From: Variovorax boronicumulans
GTDB lineage: Bacteria; Pseudomonadota; Gammaproteobacteria; Burkholderiales; Burkholderiaceae_C
Direction of reading: 5' to 3'
NCBI RefSeq assembly: GCF_030812215.1
Contig: NZ_JAUSSG010000003.1
Span: 1-64,000, forward strand
Length of the DNA stretch: 64,000 bases
Shown: piece after piece, positions 1 through 8,334 of the stretch
How positions within the stretch are numbered: the first letter of the stretch is position 1
Layout of the letters: each line of letters begins with the position of its first letter
Position numbers and translations under genes: made by a program
Notes under the pieces: model-generated
Databases searched by the model: none
Told to the model about the DNA's origin: nothing
What the model saw: only the letters and a program-made list of their open reading frames with translations

Positions 1-140
<140 letters not shown>

Positions 141-303
141 CCTGTCGTGGCCTTGATGCCGTCGGTCGTTCGTGTCGCGGCGAGTGCGCTCAAAACAACA
201 CCGCATGCAAAGCACGCGGCGTCCACCAGATTCCTCCAAATTTGAACGAGACCATCCGTTCAGCCGCTCGATGTAGAGCAGCTGAAAACCCGGAGAAACC
301 TGA

Positions 304-1461
304 ATGAAGAAATCCCTCACGGCACTCGCCGCGCTGGCCGTCACCGGCCTGGCCTCTGCCCAATCGTCCGTTACCTTGTTCGGTGTCATCGATGCCGGCG
401 TGAGTTACCAGAGCGCCACGTCGCGCGACCCGGTCACGGGTGCGAGCAGCAAGCAGAGCCAATGGAGTCTTGCCAACTCCGGCTACAACTCCAGCCGCAT
501 CGGCTTTCGCGGCACCGAAGACCTGGGCGGCGGCCTGGCTGCGAGCTTCTGGCTCGAATCGCCGATCAGCAACGACGACGGCGCCACCGGCATCGCCAGC
601 TTCAACCGCCGCTCCACCGTCAGCCTCTCCGGCGGCTTCGGTGAACTGCGGCTGGGCCGCGACTACACGGCCACCTTCTGGAACGACACGGTGTTCGATC
701 CGTTCGGCACCAATGGCTCGGGCACCAGCGCGATCTATTCGGTGAGCAGCAGCGCGGGCCTCGGCAACTCGAACTACGTGCGTGCGAGCAACATGGTCGG
801 CTACTTCCTGCCGCCGAACCTCGGTGGCTTCTATGGCCAGGTGCAGTACGGCCTGAACGAGAACACCAAGACCAGCGCCACCGACACCACCGCCGCCACC
901 AGCAGCAGCGCGGGCCGCTATGTCGGCGGCCGTTTCGGCTACGCGAACGGGCCGCTCGACATCGCATTGGCGGTGGGCCAGAACGTCGCGGTCGACACCA
1001 CCTCGCTCACGCGCAAGGTGCAGACCATCAACCTTGGCGCGTCGTACGACTTCGGGCCGGTCAAGCTGTTCGGCGAGCTCTCGAACGTGAAGAACAAGTT
1101 CGACCTGGCCGTCGGCAACAGCCACGACAGCTACAACGGCTACCTGATCGGCGCGAGCATGCCGGTGGGCGCGGGCCTGATCCGCGCTTCGTACTCCACG
1201 GTGCGCTACAACGAAGGCGCGGTCGGCATCACCGGTGAAGACCCGCGAGTGAACAAGTTCGCCATCGGCTATGTGCACAACCTGTCCAAGCGCACCGCGC
1301 TGTACGCCACCGTCGCGCGTGTGAACAACCGCAACGATGCGGCCTACACCGGCAGCCTGGCGGCCGCGGCCACCACGGGCTACGGCAGCACGGGCGTGGG
1401 CTACACGGACCTGCCGCGCTCGTCGACGGGCTACGACTTCGGCATCCGCCACGCGTTCTGA
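304..1461 (+). CDS. Gram-negative general porin
   Basis: This 385-residue protein is an outer-membrane porin of the betaproteobacterial (porin_4/OmpC-like) type, expected to form a trimeric 16-strand barrel for passive diffusion of small solutes. Residues 1-19 form a classical signal peptide ending in SAQ, and the mature protein opens with SSVTLFGVIDAGV, the usual first strand of this family. A glycine-rich region near residue 90-115 with RLGRDYT fits the segment leading into the constriction loop. The chain ends in phenylalanine (FGIRHAF), the signal read by the BAM assembly machinery. Length is normal for the family. The ATG is preceded by a GGAGAA-like ribosome site. It appears to be a single gene. 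Substrate preference cannot be read from the sequence. Confidence 0.93.
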   Translation: MKKSLTALAALAVTGLASAQSSVTLFGVIDAGVSYQSATSRDPVTGASSKQSQWSLANSGYNSSRIGFRGTEDLGGGLAASFWLESPISNDDGATGIASFNRRSTVSLSGGFGELRLGRDYTATFWNDTVFDPFGTNGSGTSAIYSVSSSAGLGNSNYVRASNMVGYFLPPNLGGFYGQVQYGLNENTKTSATDTTAATSSSAGRYVGGRFGYANGPLDIALAVGQNVAVDTTSLTRKVQTINLGASYDFGPVKLFGELSNVKNKFDLAVGNSHDSYNGYLIGASMPVGAGLIRASYSTVRYNEGAVGITGEDPRVNKFAIGYVHNLSKRTALYATVARVNNRNDAAYTGSLAAAATTGYGSTGVGYTDLPRSSTGYDFGIRHAF

Positions 1462-1541
1462 CGACGAGCCGGCCGGTGCGGCGGGGCGTTCGTCCTGTCG
1501 CATCCGGACAGCTGGTCAACGCCATGAGTTGATTGAAAAAA

Positions 1542-1838
1542 ATGACGCGACGAATCCATCACCTCGCGGGCATGCTGGCAGCGGCCGGCCTGTCGGGTTG
1601 CATCATGCTGCCGCCGCCCATGCCACCCCGGCCGCCACCGATGCTTCGCGGTGGGCCACCGCCCTTTCCGATGGCCTTCGAGCATCGCGGGCCGCCGATG
1701 GCGCCGTGGGATCTGTGCGAAGGCCAGCCTGAAGGTGCGCGGCCCGCGTTGCCGGGGCCGCGCGCGGATGCACTGTCTGGAAGCTGCGAGCGCGGTGCCT
1801 CGGGGGCGCTGGAATACCGCGCGCCCGGACCGCGCTGA
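1542..1838 (+). CDS. small proline-rich lipoprotein, function unknown
   Basis: This 98-residue protein begins with a short basic segment, a hydrophobic stretch and the lipobox LSGC with Cys20, so it is probably a lipid-anchored protein processed by signal peptidase II. The mature part is dominated by proline, arginine and glycine (for example MLPPPMPPRPPP) and has no recognisable domain. I place the start at ATG 1542; a TTG nine bases upstream is in frame but makes a less typical signal peptide. The gene ends 17 bases before the next ORF, so the two may be co-transcribed. Low-complexity composition leaves some doubt that it is translated. Confidence 0.6.
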   Translation: MTRRIHHLAGMLAAAGLSGCIMLPPPMPPRPPPMLRGGPPPFPMAFEHRGPPMAPWDLCEGQPEGARPALPGPRADALSGSCERGASGALEYRAPGPR

Positions 1839-1855
1839 GGAAAGGCTGTACACAC

Positions 1856-2446
1856 ATGTACTCCGGCAGTCTGGGCTTCTTCATTGCGGTGGCCATCGCG
1901 CTTGGCCTTGCCGGCGTGCTCGCGATGATGGGCTCTCTCGTCGTCGTGAACATGCGGGCGGGCGCATCGGCCCGCAAGGTGGCGCTGCAGGCGCGCCACG
2001 ACACGCGGCAGAAGATGCTGGCCAGCAGCGTGCAGGACCTGCGACCGCTGATCGGGGCAATACCGGATGCGGCGGTCCGCTTCGATATCCAGCTTCCGTC
2101 CGAAGCCGTGCATGTCTTCGCCGTCAAGGCCGAGTTGTGCGAACTGCTGGCCAAGATCGCAGCGCATGCGGCGAGCGTGATGTCCGCCGGTGCGACGCTG
2201 CAGGTTTCTGCGCGCGTGGAGCGAGGGCACGCCGTCGTTCACTGGCGCGATCTCGATGCAGAAGATGTGCGACCGCCGCTCGCGCGGTTCTTGGATGCGC
2301 TCGACGCCGCTTCGCAGGCCAGTGCGCGCGTCTGCGAGCGCATTGCGAGCCACCATGGCGGGCGCATCTATTCGGCGCCGCATGCCGATGGCGCGCTGGG
2401 CCTGACGCTCCGGCTGCCGCTGCACGGGTCCACCGCGGGGGCTTGA
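1856..2446 (+). CDS. membrane-anchored, degenerate histidine-kinase ATPase-like protein
   Basis: The 196-residue product has an N-terminal transmembrane helix (about residues 5-32) and then a region resembling the GHKL ATPase domain of histidine kinases. The C-terminal part, with RVCERIASHHGGRIYSAP followed by LGLTLRLPL, aligns by eye with the final segment of such domains. There is no dimerisation domain with a phosphoacceptor histidine. The N-box asparagine position reads LLAKIAAHA, and the glycine motifs that hold ATP are not evident, so catalysis is unlikely. A good AGGAAAGG ribosome site precedes the ATG. It might be a regulatory remnant or a pseudo-kinase; no partner is encoded beside it. 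Confidence 0.6.
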   Translation: MYSGSLGFFIAVAIALGLAGVLAMMGSLVVVNMRAGASARKVALQARHDTRQKMLASSVQDLRPLIGAIPDAAVRFDIQLPSEAVHVFAVKAELCELLAKIAAHAASVMSAGATLQVSARVERGHAVVHWRDLDAEDVRPPLARFLDALDAASQASARVCERIASHHGGRIYSAPHADGALGLTLRLPLHGSTAGA

Positions 2447-2454
2447 AGGGGGTG

Positions 2455-2509
2455 GGCGGCGGCACCGTGGAACTCCGCGTCATACTCGCGGTCCCACGGT
2501 GCCGCCGCC
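2455..2509 (+). terminator. 16-bp perfect hairpin, terminator-like
   Basis: Positions 2455-2470 (GGCGGCGGCACCGTGG) are exactly complementary to 2494-2509, with a 23-base loop, followed by TTTCCTCC. This could terminate the kinase-like gene, although the T-run is short. It also lies only 10 bases before the start codon of the next gene, so it could shield that gene's ribosome site. Confidence 0.55.
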
Positions 2510-2519
2510 TTTCCTCCCG

Positions 2520-3047
2520 ATGCCGAACGTGCGAATTCCAACCCTGTCGTCCCTTCTTCGCGTGCTCGCCGCGAGCGCGATTTTTCTAGCGACCGGTGCG
2601 CTGCATGCGCAAGCCTTGCCCCCGGGCGTGCGGCTCGGCATGACGGCCGATGAGTTGCAGGCGGCACTGCCTGCCGCCGAGCGCGTGCACCGCCCGCAAC
2701 GCCTGACCGGCGGCCTGCTCGGAAGCTGGCGCGCGGCCCCAGTCGAAATGGCGGGACTGGTGTTCGAGCCGACCTTCTTCTTCGCAGCTTCGGAGTTGCG
2801 GCGCGTCGAATATGTGGCCACTGCGCAGTCCGCGCCCGACAGCGGCGCCTCCGCATTCGGCCAGCTCGTGCAATGGGGCCGCGGCGTGTTCGGCAACGAA
2901 CTCGCGTCGCGCGATCCGGGCAGTGCCTATGCCGCGTGGACGAGCGGCGACACCGACGTCTACGTGCAGCAGATCAGCGACCCGCGCCGCGCGAGCGTGC
3001 GGCTCGTCTACAAGGCGCGGCAGCTGCGGGACGGCAGCGAACTCTGA
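2520..3047 (+). CDS. secreted or periplasmic hypothetical protein
   Basis: The 175-residue product carries a hydrophobic signal sequence ending near ALHAQA (residues 26-32). The mature region begins LPPGVRLGMTADELQAALP, a pattern seen in small periplasmic proteins of the BamE/SmpA-like or similar fold, but I cannot assign a family. No catalytic motif is visible. I use ATG 2520; an in-frame GTG at 2499 lies inside the preceding hairpin arm and is less likely. No clear Shine-Dalgarno sequence precedes either start. The gene is convergent with ureG, with 12 bases between stop codons. Confidence 0.65.
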   Translation: MPNVRIPTLSSLLRVLAASAIFLATGALHAQALPPGVRLGMTADELQAALPAAERVHRPQRLTGGLLGSWRAAPVEMAGLVFEPTFFFAASELRRVEYVATAQSAPDSGASAFGQLVQWGRGVFGNELASRDPGSAYAAWTSGDTDVYVQQISDPRRASVRLVYKARQLRDGSEL

Positions 3048-3059
3048 GCGAGAACCTGT

Positions 3060-3710
3060 TCAGGCGGCGGTGAGCATGCCGCGCTGCTCGATGAAGGCCA
3101 CCACCTCGGCCACGCCCGTGTGGGTCTTGAGGTTCGTCATCACGTAGGGCCGCTGGCGGCGCATGCGCTGCGTGTCCTGCTCCATCACGTCGAGGTTGGC
3201 GCCCACGTAGGGTGCGAGGTCGGTCTTGTTGATGACGAAGAGGTCGCTTTTCGTGATGCCGGGGCCGCCCTTGCGCGGGATTTTTTCGCCGGCCGCCACG
3301 TCGATCACGTAGATCGTGAGGTCCGACAGCTCAGGGCTGAAGGTGGCCGCGAGGTTGTCGCCGCCCGACTCGACGAACACCACGTCGGCATCCGGAAAGT
3401 CCTCGAGCATGCGGTCGATGGCTTCGAGATTGATCGATGCGTCCTCGCGGATCGCGGTGTGCGGGCAGCCGCCCGTTTCCACGCCCATGATGCGTTCGGC
3501 GGGCAGCGCACCGGCCACGGTGAGCAGGCGCTGGTCTTCCTTGGTGTAGATGTCGTTGGTGATCGCGACGAGGTCGTACTTGTCGCGCATCGCCTTGCAG
3601 AGCATTTCGAGTAACGTGGTCTTGCCCGAGCCGACGGGGCCGCCGATGCCCACGCGCAGGGGGGGCAGTCTCTTGGTGCGGTGGGGGATGTGGTGCAGGG
3701 CGGAGGTCAT
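3060..3710 (-). CDS. ureG: urease accessory GTPase UreG
   Basis: UreG is the SIMIBI-class GTPase that hydrolyses GTP to drive nickel insertion into urease, working with UreE, UreF and UreD. The 216-residue chain shows the P-loop GPVGSGKTT at about residues 24-32, the Ni-binding CPH motif followed by [10 protein letters not shown], the switch ESGGDNL and the guanine-specificity motif NKTDLAP. Length and motif order match the family. It is the last gene of the urease cluster, 18 bases downstream of ureF. The identification is secure. Confidence 0.97.
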   Translation of the reverse strand: MTSALHHIPHRTKRLPPLRVGIGGPVGSGKTTLLEMLCKAMRDKYDLVAITNDIYTKEDQRLLTVAGALPAERIMGVETGGCPHTAIREDASINLEAIDRMLEDFPDADVVFVESGGDNLAATFSPELSDLTIYVIDVAAGEKIPRKGGPGITKSDLFVINKTDLAPYVGANLDVMEQDTQRMRRQRPYVMTNLKTHTGVAEVVAFIEQRGMLTAA

Positions 3711-3728
3711 GGGCGTTGTCCGGTTCGG

Positions 3729-4412
3729 TCAGCTTCGAAAGAGGCGGGAATATTGTGTTTCATGGCGGGCCGACAGCACGGCCAGGAGGGGCGCGAAGGC
3801 TTGGCGTTCGCCATCGCCCAGTTGCATCGCGCGGTCGACGGCCGCGGGGATTTCGTTCGCCAGCCGCGCGAGGATGCGCTGGCCCGCGCTCTGGCCGAGC
3901 GGCACGGCCTTGACGGCCGCTGCCACCATGTTCTCGGCCCAGCCGAAGGCGAAGGCCAGGCAGCCGTCGTGCACCGTGGCGCCCGTGCGGCTGAGCGCGA
4001 AGGCGAAGGCCACGGGGTAGCTCGCGGGCAGGTCCGCGAAAACCTCGGCCGTGTCCGCGTGGTGCAGCTTGAGCCACTCGACGAAGGAGCGGCCCATCTG
4101 CTCGGTCTGCAGGAAGAATTCGGCCGATTCGCGGGTGGTCATCACCCACTCGTTGAGCTTGCGGATACGCGCTGCGTCGCTCGCGCGCCAGGCGGGGATG
4201 GCTTGTGCGACCAGTGCGAGGTCGCCGCGGGCGAAGCTCAGGTGCAACTGGTCGGCAAGCCATTCAGTGGCCTTGGCTTCGGAATCGATGCCGGCCCATT
4301 CCACGGCGGCCTCTACGCCTTCTGAATACGAGAAGCCGCCCACGGGCAGGGCGGGGGAGGCGAGCCAGATGAGCTGCAGGAGGCTTTGGGCGGCGGCTTT
4401 ATCTTCGGCCAC
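3729..4412 (-). CDS. ureF: urease accessory protein UreF
   Basis: UreF is an all-helical accessory protein that bridges UreD-bound apo-urease and UreG during nickel activation. The family hallmark [16 protein letters not shown] lies near the N-terminus, followed by helical segments and a C-terminal region with [20 protein letters not shown] start it at GTG 4412, giving 227 residues with the normal distance to the hallmark and a GGGGA ribosome site. An in-frame ATG at 4538 would add 42 residues that do not resemble UreF. The start is therefore uncertain although the gene is not. It lies 18 bases upstream of ureG and 170 bases downstream of ureE. Confidence 0.92.
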   Translation of the reverse strand: MAEDKAAAQSLLQLIWLASPALPVGGFSYSEGVEAAVEWAGIDSEAKATEWLADQLHLSFARGDLALVAQAIPAWRASDAARIRKLNEWVMTTRESAEFFLQTEQMGRSFVEWLKLHHADTAEVFADLPASYPVAFAFALSRTGATVHDGCLAFAFGWAENMVAAAVKAVPLGQSAGQRILARLANEIPAAVDRAMQLGDGERQAFAPLLAVLSARHETQYSRLFRS

Positions 4413-4582
4413 TTCAGGTCCCCGGCCGCTGTTGTTCAGGGCGAATGCACAGGCCACCGGGTACTTCCCTCCGCAAATGTCCCCCGGCTTCGCCTCCTCC
4501 TTGATTTCGCTGCGGGAAGCACCCGATGCCCTGTGCATCTTGGGGCGCTGCCGGTGTGAGGCCGATCAACGACTGCCCTGGC

Positions 4583-5167
4583 TCAGGCGTGGTCATGGTC
4601 GTCAAGCAGCTCCGGAGCAAGCACGAGCGGCTTCGGGCCCTTGGCGTGCGAATGGCCGTGATCGTGGCTGTGGTCGTGGCCATGATGGTCGTGACTGCCG
4701 TGGCCATGCTCGTGCGAGCCATAGGCGCCACCCTCGGGCTCGAAGGCTTCTTCCACCGCAACCACGATCAGGTGCATCGAGCGCAGCATGTCGGCCAGCA
4801 CGTGGTCGGGTTCGATCTTCAGGTGATCGGGCTTGAGCTCGATCGGCACATGCCGGTTGCCCAGGTGATAGGCCGCGCGCGTCAGGTCGAAAGGCGTGCC
4901 GTGGGCGGTGCAATGCGTGATGCGCAGCACTGGCTGGGGCGCTGCGATGACGCGGATCAGCGAGCCGTCTTCGGCCACCAGCACGTCGCCGCCGCGCACC
5001 GCGGTGCCGCGCGCGAGGAAGATGCCGATCTGCCGGCCTTGCGAATCGGTGGCATCGAAGCGGCTTTTCTGGCGGACGTCCCAGTCGAGTTCGATGGTGG
5101 CGGCGCGCTTGAGGAGCACGGGCGCGAGGCCGCGGCCCTGGGGCATGAGTTTGTTGGCGGTGAGCAT
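4583..5167 (-). CDS. ureE: urease nickel metallochaperone UreE
   Basis: UreE delivers nickel to the UreG/UreF/UreD activation complex. The 194-residue protein has the N-terminal peptide-binding domain (about 1-80), then the metal-binding domain with the conserved YHLGNRHVP segment (about residues 107-115). Its C-terminal tail from about residue 150 is exceptionally rich in histidine and aspartate (repeats of HGH, HDH and HSH, ending DDHDHA), giving many possible nickel or zinc sites. Such tails occur in some UreE proteins and are usually thought to buffer or store metal. It follows ureC after a 102-base gap that holds no gene. Confidence 0.96.
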   Translation of the reverse strand: MLTANKLMPQGRGLAPVLLKRAATIELDWDVRQKSRFDATDSQGRQIGIFLARGTAVRGGDVLVAEDGSLIRVIAAPQPVLRITHCTAHGTPFDLTRAAYHLGNRHVPIELKPDHLKIEPDHVLADMLRSMHLIVVAVEEAFEPEGGAYGSHEHGHGSHDHHGHDHSHDHGHSHAKGPKPLVLAPELLDDHDHA

Positions 5168-5269
5168 GGTGCGGGTGTTGCGAAGGGCGAAGGGGCGCCT
5201 GGGGCGCCGGATGACGAGGCGGATACCTTCGAGGATACGCAGCCTGTCAAGCGCGCGCCCGACCCCGTT

Positions 5270-6988
5270 TCAAAAGAGGAAATACCGCTGCGCCATCGGC
5301 AGCAGCTTCGCCGGCTCGCAGGTCAGCAGGTGGCCGTCGGCGCGCACCGCGTAGGTCTGCGCGTCGATCTCCATCTTCGGCGCGTAGCCGTTGTGGATCA
5401 GGTCCTTCTTGCGCACATTGCGGATGTTCTTCACCGCACTGAGGTTCTTGCTGAGGCCGTAGCGCTCCTTGATGCCCGAAGCGAGCCCGGCTTGCGACAC
5501 GAAGGTGAGCGAACTCTTCGCGAGCGAGCCGCCATACGCGCCGAACATCGGGCGAAAGTGCACCGGCTGCGGCGTCGGGATCGACGCGCTCGGGTCGCCC
5601 ATCGCCGCCATCGCGATGGTCCCGCCCTTCAGGATGGTGAAAGGCTTCACGCCGAAGAACGCCGGCTTCCAGATCACGATGTCGGCCCACTTGCCGATCT
5701 CGAGCGAGCCCACCTCATGCGCGATGCCGTGCGCAATGGCCGGGTTGATCGTGTACTTGGCGACGTAGCGCTTCGCGCGGAAGTTGTCGTTGCGCTCGCT
5801 GTCTTCGGGCAGCGTGCCGCGCTGCACCTTCATCTTGTGCGCGGTCTGCCAGGTGCGGATGATCACCTCGCCGACGCGGCCCATGGCCTGGCTGTCGGAG
5901 CTGAACATGCTGATCGCGCCCAGGTCGTGCAGCACGTCCTCGGCGGCGATGGTTTCCTTGCGGATGCGCGACTCGGCAAACGCCAGGTCCTCGGCGATGC
6001 CGGCGTCCAGGTGGTGGCACACCATGAGCATGTCGACGTGCTCGTCGAGCGTGTTCACGGTGTAGGGCATCGTGGGGTTGGTGGAAGAGGGCAGGAAGTT
6101 CGCCTCGCCCACCACGCGCAGGATGTCCGGGGCATGGCCGCCGCCCGCGCCCTCGGTGTGGAAGGCGCAGATCGCGCGGCCGCCGACGGCCGCGATGGTG
6201 TTCTCGACGAAGCCCGATTCGTTCAGCGTGTCGCTGTGGATCGCCACCTGCGTGTCGGTGGCGTCGGCCACATCGAGGCAATTGCTGATTGCTGCGGGCG
6301 TGGTGCCCCAGTCTTCGTGCAGCTTCAGGCCGATGACGCCGGCCTCGATCTGCTCGTGCAGCGCATGCGGCAGGCTCGCGTTGCCCTTGCCGAGGAAGCC
6401 CAGGTTCATCGGGAACGCATCGGCCGCCTGCAGCATGCGCTCGATGTGCCAGGGGCCGGGCGTGGCGGTGGTGGCGAAAGTGCCGGTGGCGGGGCCGGTG
6501 CCGCCGCCGAGCATCGTCGTCACGCCGGAAGACAGCGCCTCTTCGATCTGCTGCGGGCAGATGAAGTGGATGTGGCTGTCGATGCCGCCCGCGGTGACGA
6601 TGTTGCCCTCGCAGCTGATGATTTCGGTGCCCGGGCCGATGACGATGTCCACGCCCGGCTGCACGTCGGGATTGCCGGCCTTGCCGATGGCGGCGATGCG
6701 ACCGTCCTTCAGGCCGATGTCGGCTTTCACGATGCCCCAGTGGTCGAGGATGAGCGCGTTGGTGAGCACCGTATCGACCGCGCCCTCGGCGCGAGTGCGC
6801 TGCGATTGCGCCATGCCGTCGCGAATCGTCTTGCCGCCGCCGAACTTCACCTCTTCGCCGTAGCCGCCGGCGCGCAGCGTGTAGTCGGCCTCGACTTCGA
6901 TCAGCAGTTCGGTGTCTGCCAGGCGAACCCGGTCGCCCACGGTGGGGCCGAAGATTTCTGCATAGGCGCGTCGCCCGATGGTGGCCAT
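5270..6988 (-). CDS. ureC: urease subunit alpha UreC
   Basis: UreC is the catalytic subunit that hydrolyses urea to ammonia and carbamate at a di-nickel centre. By comparison with Klebsiella urease, all metal and catalytic residues are present: His139 and His141 (DSHIHF), carbamylated Lys222 (GLKLHEDWG), His251, His277, flap Cys324 and catalytic His325 (MVCHHL), and Asp365. The offset is a constant +5. Translation starts at ATG 6988, just 2 bases after the ureB stop, giving 572 residues, the usual length. The reading frame stays open upstream of this ATG, but that part is not urease. The enzyme looks fully functional. Confidence 0.98.
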   Translation of the reverse strand: MATIGRRAYAEIFGPTVGDRVRLADTELLIEVEADYTLRAGGYGEEVKFGGGKTIRDGMAQSQRTRAEGAVDTVLTNALILDHWGIVKADIGLKDGRIAAIGKAGNPDVQPGVDIVIGPGTEIISCEGNIVTAGGIDSHIHFICPQQIEEALSSGVTTMLGGGTGPATGTFATTATPGPWHIERMLQAADAFPMNLGFLGKGNASLPHALHEQIEAGVIGLKLHEDWGTTPAAISNCLDVADATDTQVAIHSDTLNESGFVENTIAAVGGRAICAFHTEGAGGGHAPDILRVVGEANFLPSSTNPTMPYTVNTLDEHVDMLMVCHHLDAGIAEDLAFAESRIRKETIAAEDVLHDLGAISMFSSDSQAMGRVGEVIIRTWQTAHKMKVQRGTLPEDSERNDNFRAKRYVAKYTINPAIAHGIAHEVGSLEIGKWADIVIWKPAFFGVKPFTILKGGTIAMAAMGDPSASIPTPQPVHFRPMFGAYGGSLAKSSLTFVSQAGLASGIKERYGLSKNLSAVKNIRNVRKKDLIHNGYAPKMEIDAQTYAVRADGHLLTCEPAKLLPMAQRYFLF

Positions 6989-6990
6989 GT

Positions 6991-7296
6991 TTAGAGCTTT
7001 CCTTGAACCAGGCCGCGAAAGCCGTAGACGATGCGATCGCCCGAGTAGTCGACCAGTTCGACCGTGCGCTGCTGCCCCGGCTCGAAGCGCACCGCGGCGC
7101 CCGAGGCGATGTTCAGCCGCATGCCGCGCGCGGCTTCGCGGTCGAAGCCGAGGGCGCCGTTGGTCTCGGCGAAGTGATAGTGCGAGCCGACCTGGATCGG
7201 CCGGTCGGCGGTGTTCTGCACCACCAGCGTGAGGGTGCGGCGGCCGGGGTTGAGCGTGTGGTCGCCGTCGTCGGTGAGGAGTTCGCCGGGGATCAT
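6991..7296 (-). CDS. ureB: urease subunit beta UreB
   Basis: This 101-residue protein is the small beta subunit of the three-chain bacterial urease and packs around UreC. The start MIPGELL is the typical N-terminus, and [21 protein letters not shown] is the conserved core (the histidine-containing stretch is shorter than 20 residues in its key part, [11 protein letters not shown]). It is sandwiched between ureJ (5 bases upstream) and ureC (2 bases downstream), so the three are almost certainly translated from one message. Confidence 0.97.
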   Translation of the reverse strand: MIPGELLTDDGDHTLNPGRRTLTLVVQNTADRPIQVGSHYHFAETNGALGFDREAARGMRLNIASGAAVRFEPGQQRTVELVDYSGDRIVYGFRGLVQGKL

Positions 7297-7301
7297 CGCG
7301 A

Positions 7302-7901
7302 TCAGACGGCTTGTGCCAGCAGCGTTGCGCCCAGCACCACCACGGCGGCACCGGCCACGCGCGGGAGCCACGCGTTGGCGTGGCGCAGTGCCCAGCCGAG
7401 CGCGATGCCTGCGAGGTGCAGCAGCACGGTCGCGCTGACCATGCCGGCCAGCGTGAGCGCCGCGCCTTCTTCGCTCGCGAGTTCGTGGCCGTGGGCCACG
7501 CCGTGGAAGACCGCGAACACGCCGACCACCGCCATGGCGACGACGGCCGGCAGGTGAATGCGCGTGACCACCAGCAGGCCCAGCACCAGCAGCGAGGCCG
7601 CGATCATCGGTTCGACGGCCGGCAACTGCACGCCGGCCAGGCCCATCAGCGCGCCCACGAGCAGCATGCCGGCGAAGGCCAGCGGCGCCCACAGCAAGTC
7701 GGGCCAGGCACGGCGTGCGGCCAGCGCACTCCAGAGGCCGACCGCGACCATGGCCGCGAGGTGGTCCGCGCCGGTCAGCGGGTGCAGGAAACCGGTGGTG
7801 AAACCGTGGTGCAGGCCGCCGTCGACGCCGGTGTGGGCGCTGGCTGCCAGGGGCAGCAGGAGGGCGAGCAGGGCGAGGGTCTTGGAAGTGCTGTGGCGCA
7901 T
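7302..7901 (-). CDS. ureJ: HupE/UreJ family membrane protein, likely nickel permease
   Basis: The 199-residue protein belongs to the HupE/UreJ family, secondary nickel transporters found inside hydrogenase and urease operons. After an apparent signal-like first helix ending SASAHTG, it has the family motif [17 protein letters not shown] (about residues 42-58), a second motif FHGVAHGHE (about 140-148), and six or seven hydrophobic segments. The histidines in these motifs are the presumed metal-coordinating residues. I start at ATG 7901. Its position between ureA and ureB, with 23- and 5-base gaps, supports supplying nickel to urease. Transport itself is inferred from the family. Confidence 0.92.
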   Translation of the reverse strand: MRHSTSKTLALLALLLPLAASAHTGVDGGLHHGFTTGFLHPLTGADHLAAMVAVGLWSALAARRAWPDLLWAPLAFAGMLLVGALMGLAGVQLPAVEPMIAASLLVLGLLVVTRIHLPAVVAMAVVGVFAVFHGVAHGHELASEEGAALTLAGMVSATVLLHLAGIALGWALRHANAWLPRVAGAAVVVLGATLLAQAV

Positions 7902-7924
7902 GACAGTTCTTTTTTTGAATGGGG

Positions 7925-8227
7925 TCAAACGATGGGTTGATGGACGGTGACCAGCTTGGTCCCGTCGGGAAAGGTGGCTTCGACCTGGATGTCCGGGATC
8001 ATCTCGGCGATGCCGTCCATCACGTCGGCGCGGGTCAGCACCGAGCGCCCGTCGCTCATGAGTTCGGCGACGCTCTTGCCGTCGCGGGCGCCTTCCATCA
8101 CGGCGGCGGAGATCAGCGCGACGGCTTCGGGGTAGTTGAGCTTCAGGCCGCGGGCCTTGCGGCGTTCGGCCAGCAGCGCCGCGGTGAAGATCAGCAGCTT
8201 GTCTTTTTCGCGCGGGGTCAGTTCCAT
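7925..8227 (-). CDS. ureA: urease subunit gamma UreA
   Basis: This 100-residue chain is the gamma subunit of urease. The N-terminus [14 protein letters not shown] and the segment [14 protein letters not shown] are diagnostic, as is the C-terminal [21 protein letters not shown] 8227 is the start; the frame remains open upstream but shows no conservation. It is the first gene of the cluster on this strand. ureD, which usually precedes ureA in related bacteria, is absent, and the next gene runs in the opposite direction 107 bases away. Confidence 0.97.
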   Translation of the reverse strand: MELTPREKDKLLIFTAALLAERRKARGLKLNYPEAVALISAAVMEGARDGKSVAELMSDGRSVLTRADVMDGIAEMIPDIQVEATFPDGTKLVTVHQPIV

Positions 8228-8334
8228 GGGAGCGGCATCGGGTGGCTGGGAGAAGAGTCGGCCATTATGGGCAAGCCTTCTTCTTTGCAACAGTCGTGCC
8301 CTGTTCGCCAAAAGTCGTACGGATGGCACGAAAG

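Noticed and set aside
4413..4538. UreF start at ATG 4538
   Set aside because: The added 42 residues do not resemble the UreF family, and there is no ribosome site at the ATG; GTG 4412 with GGGGA is a better start.
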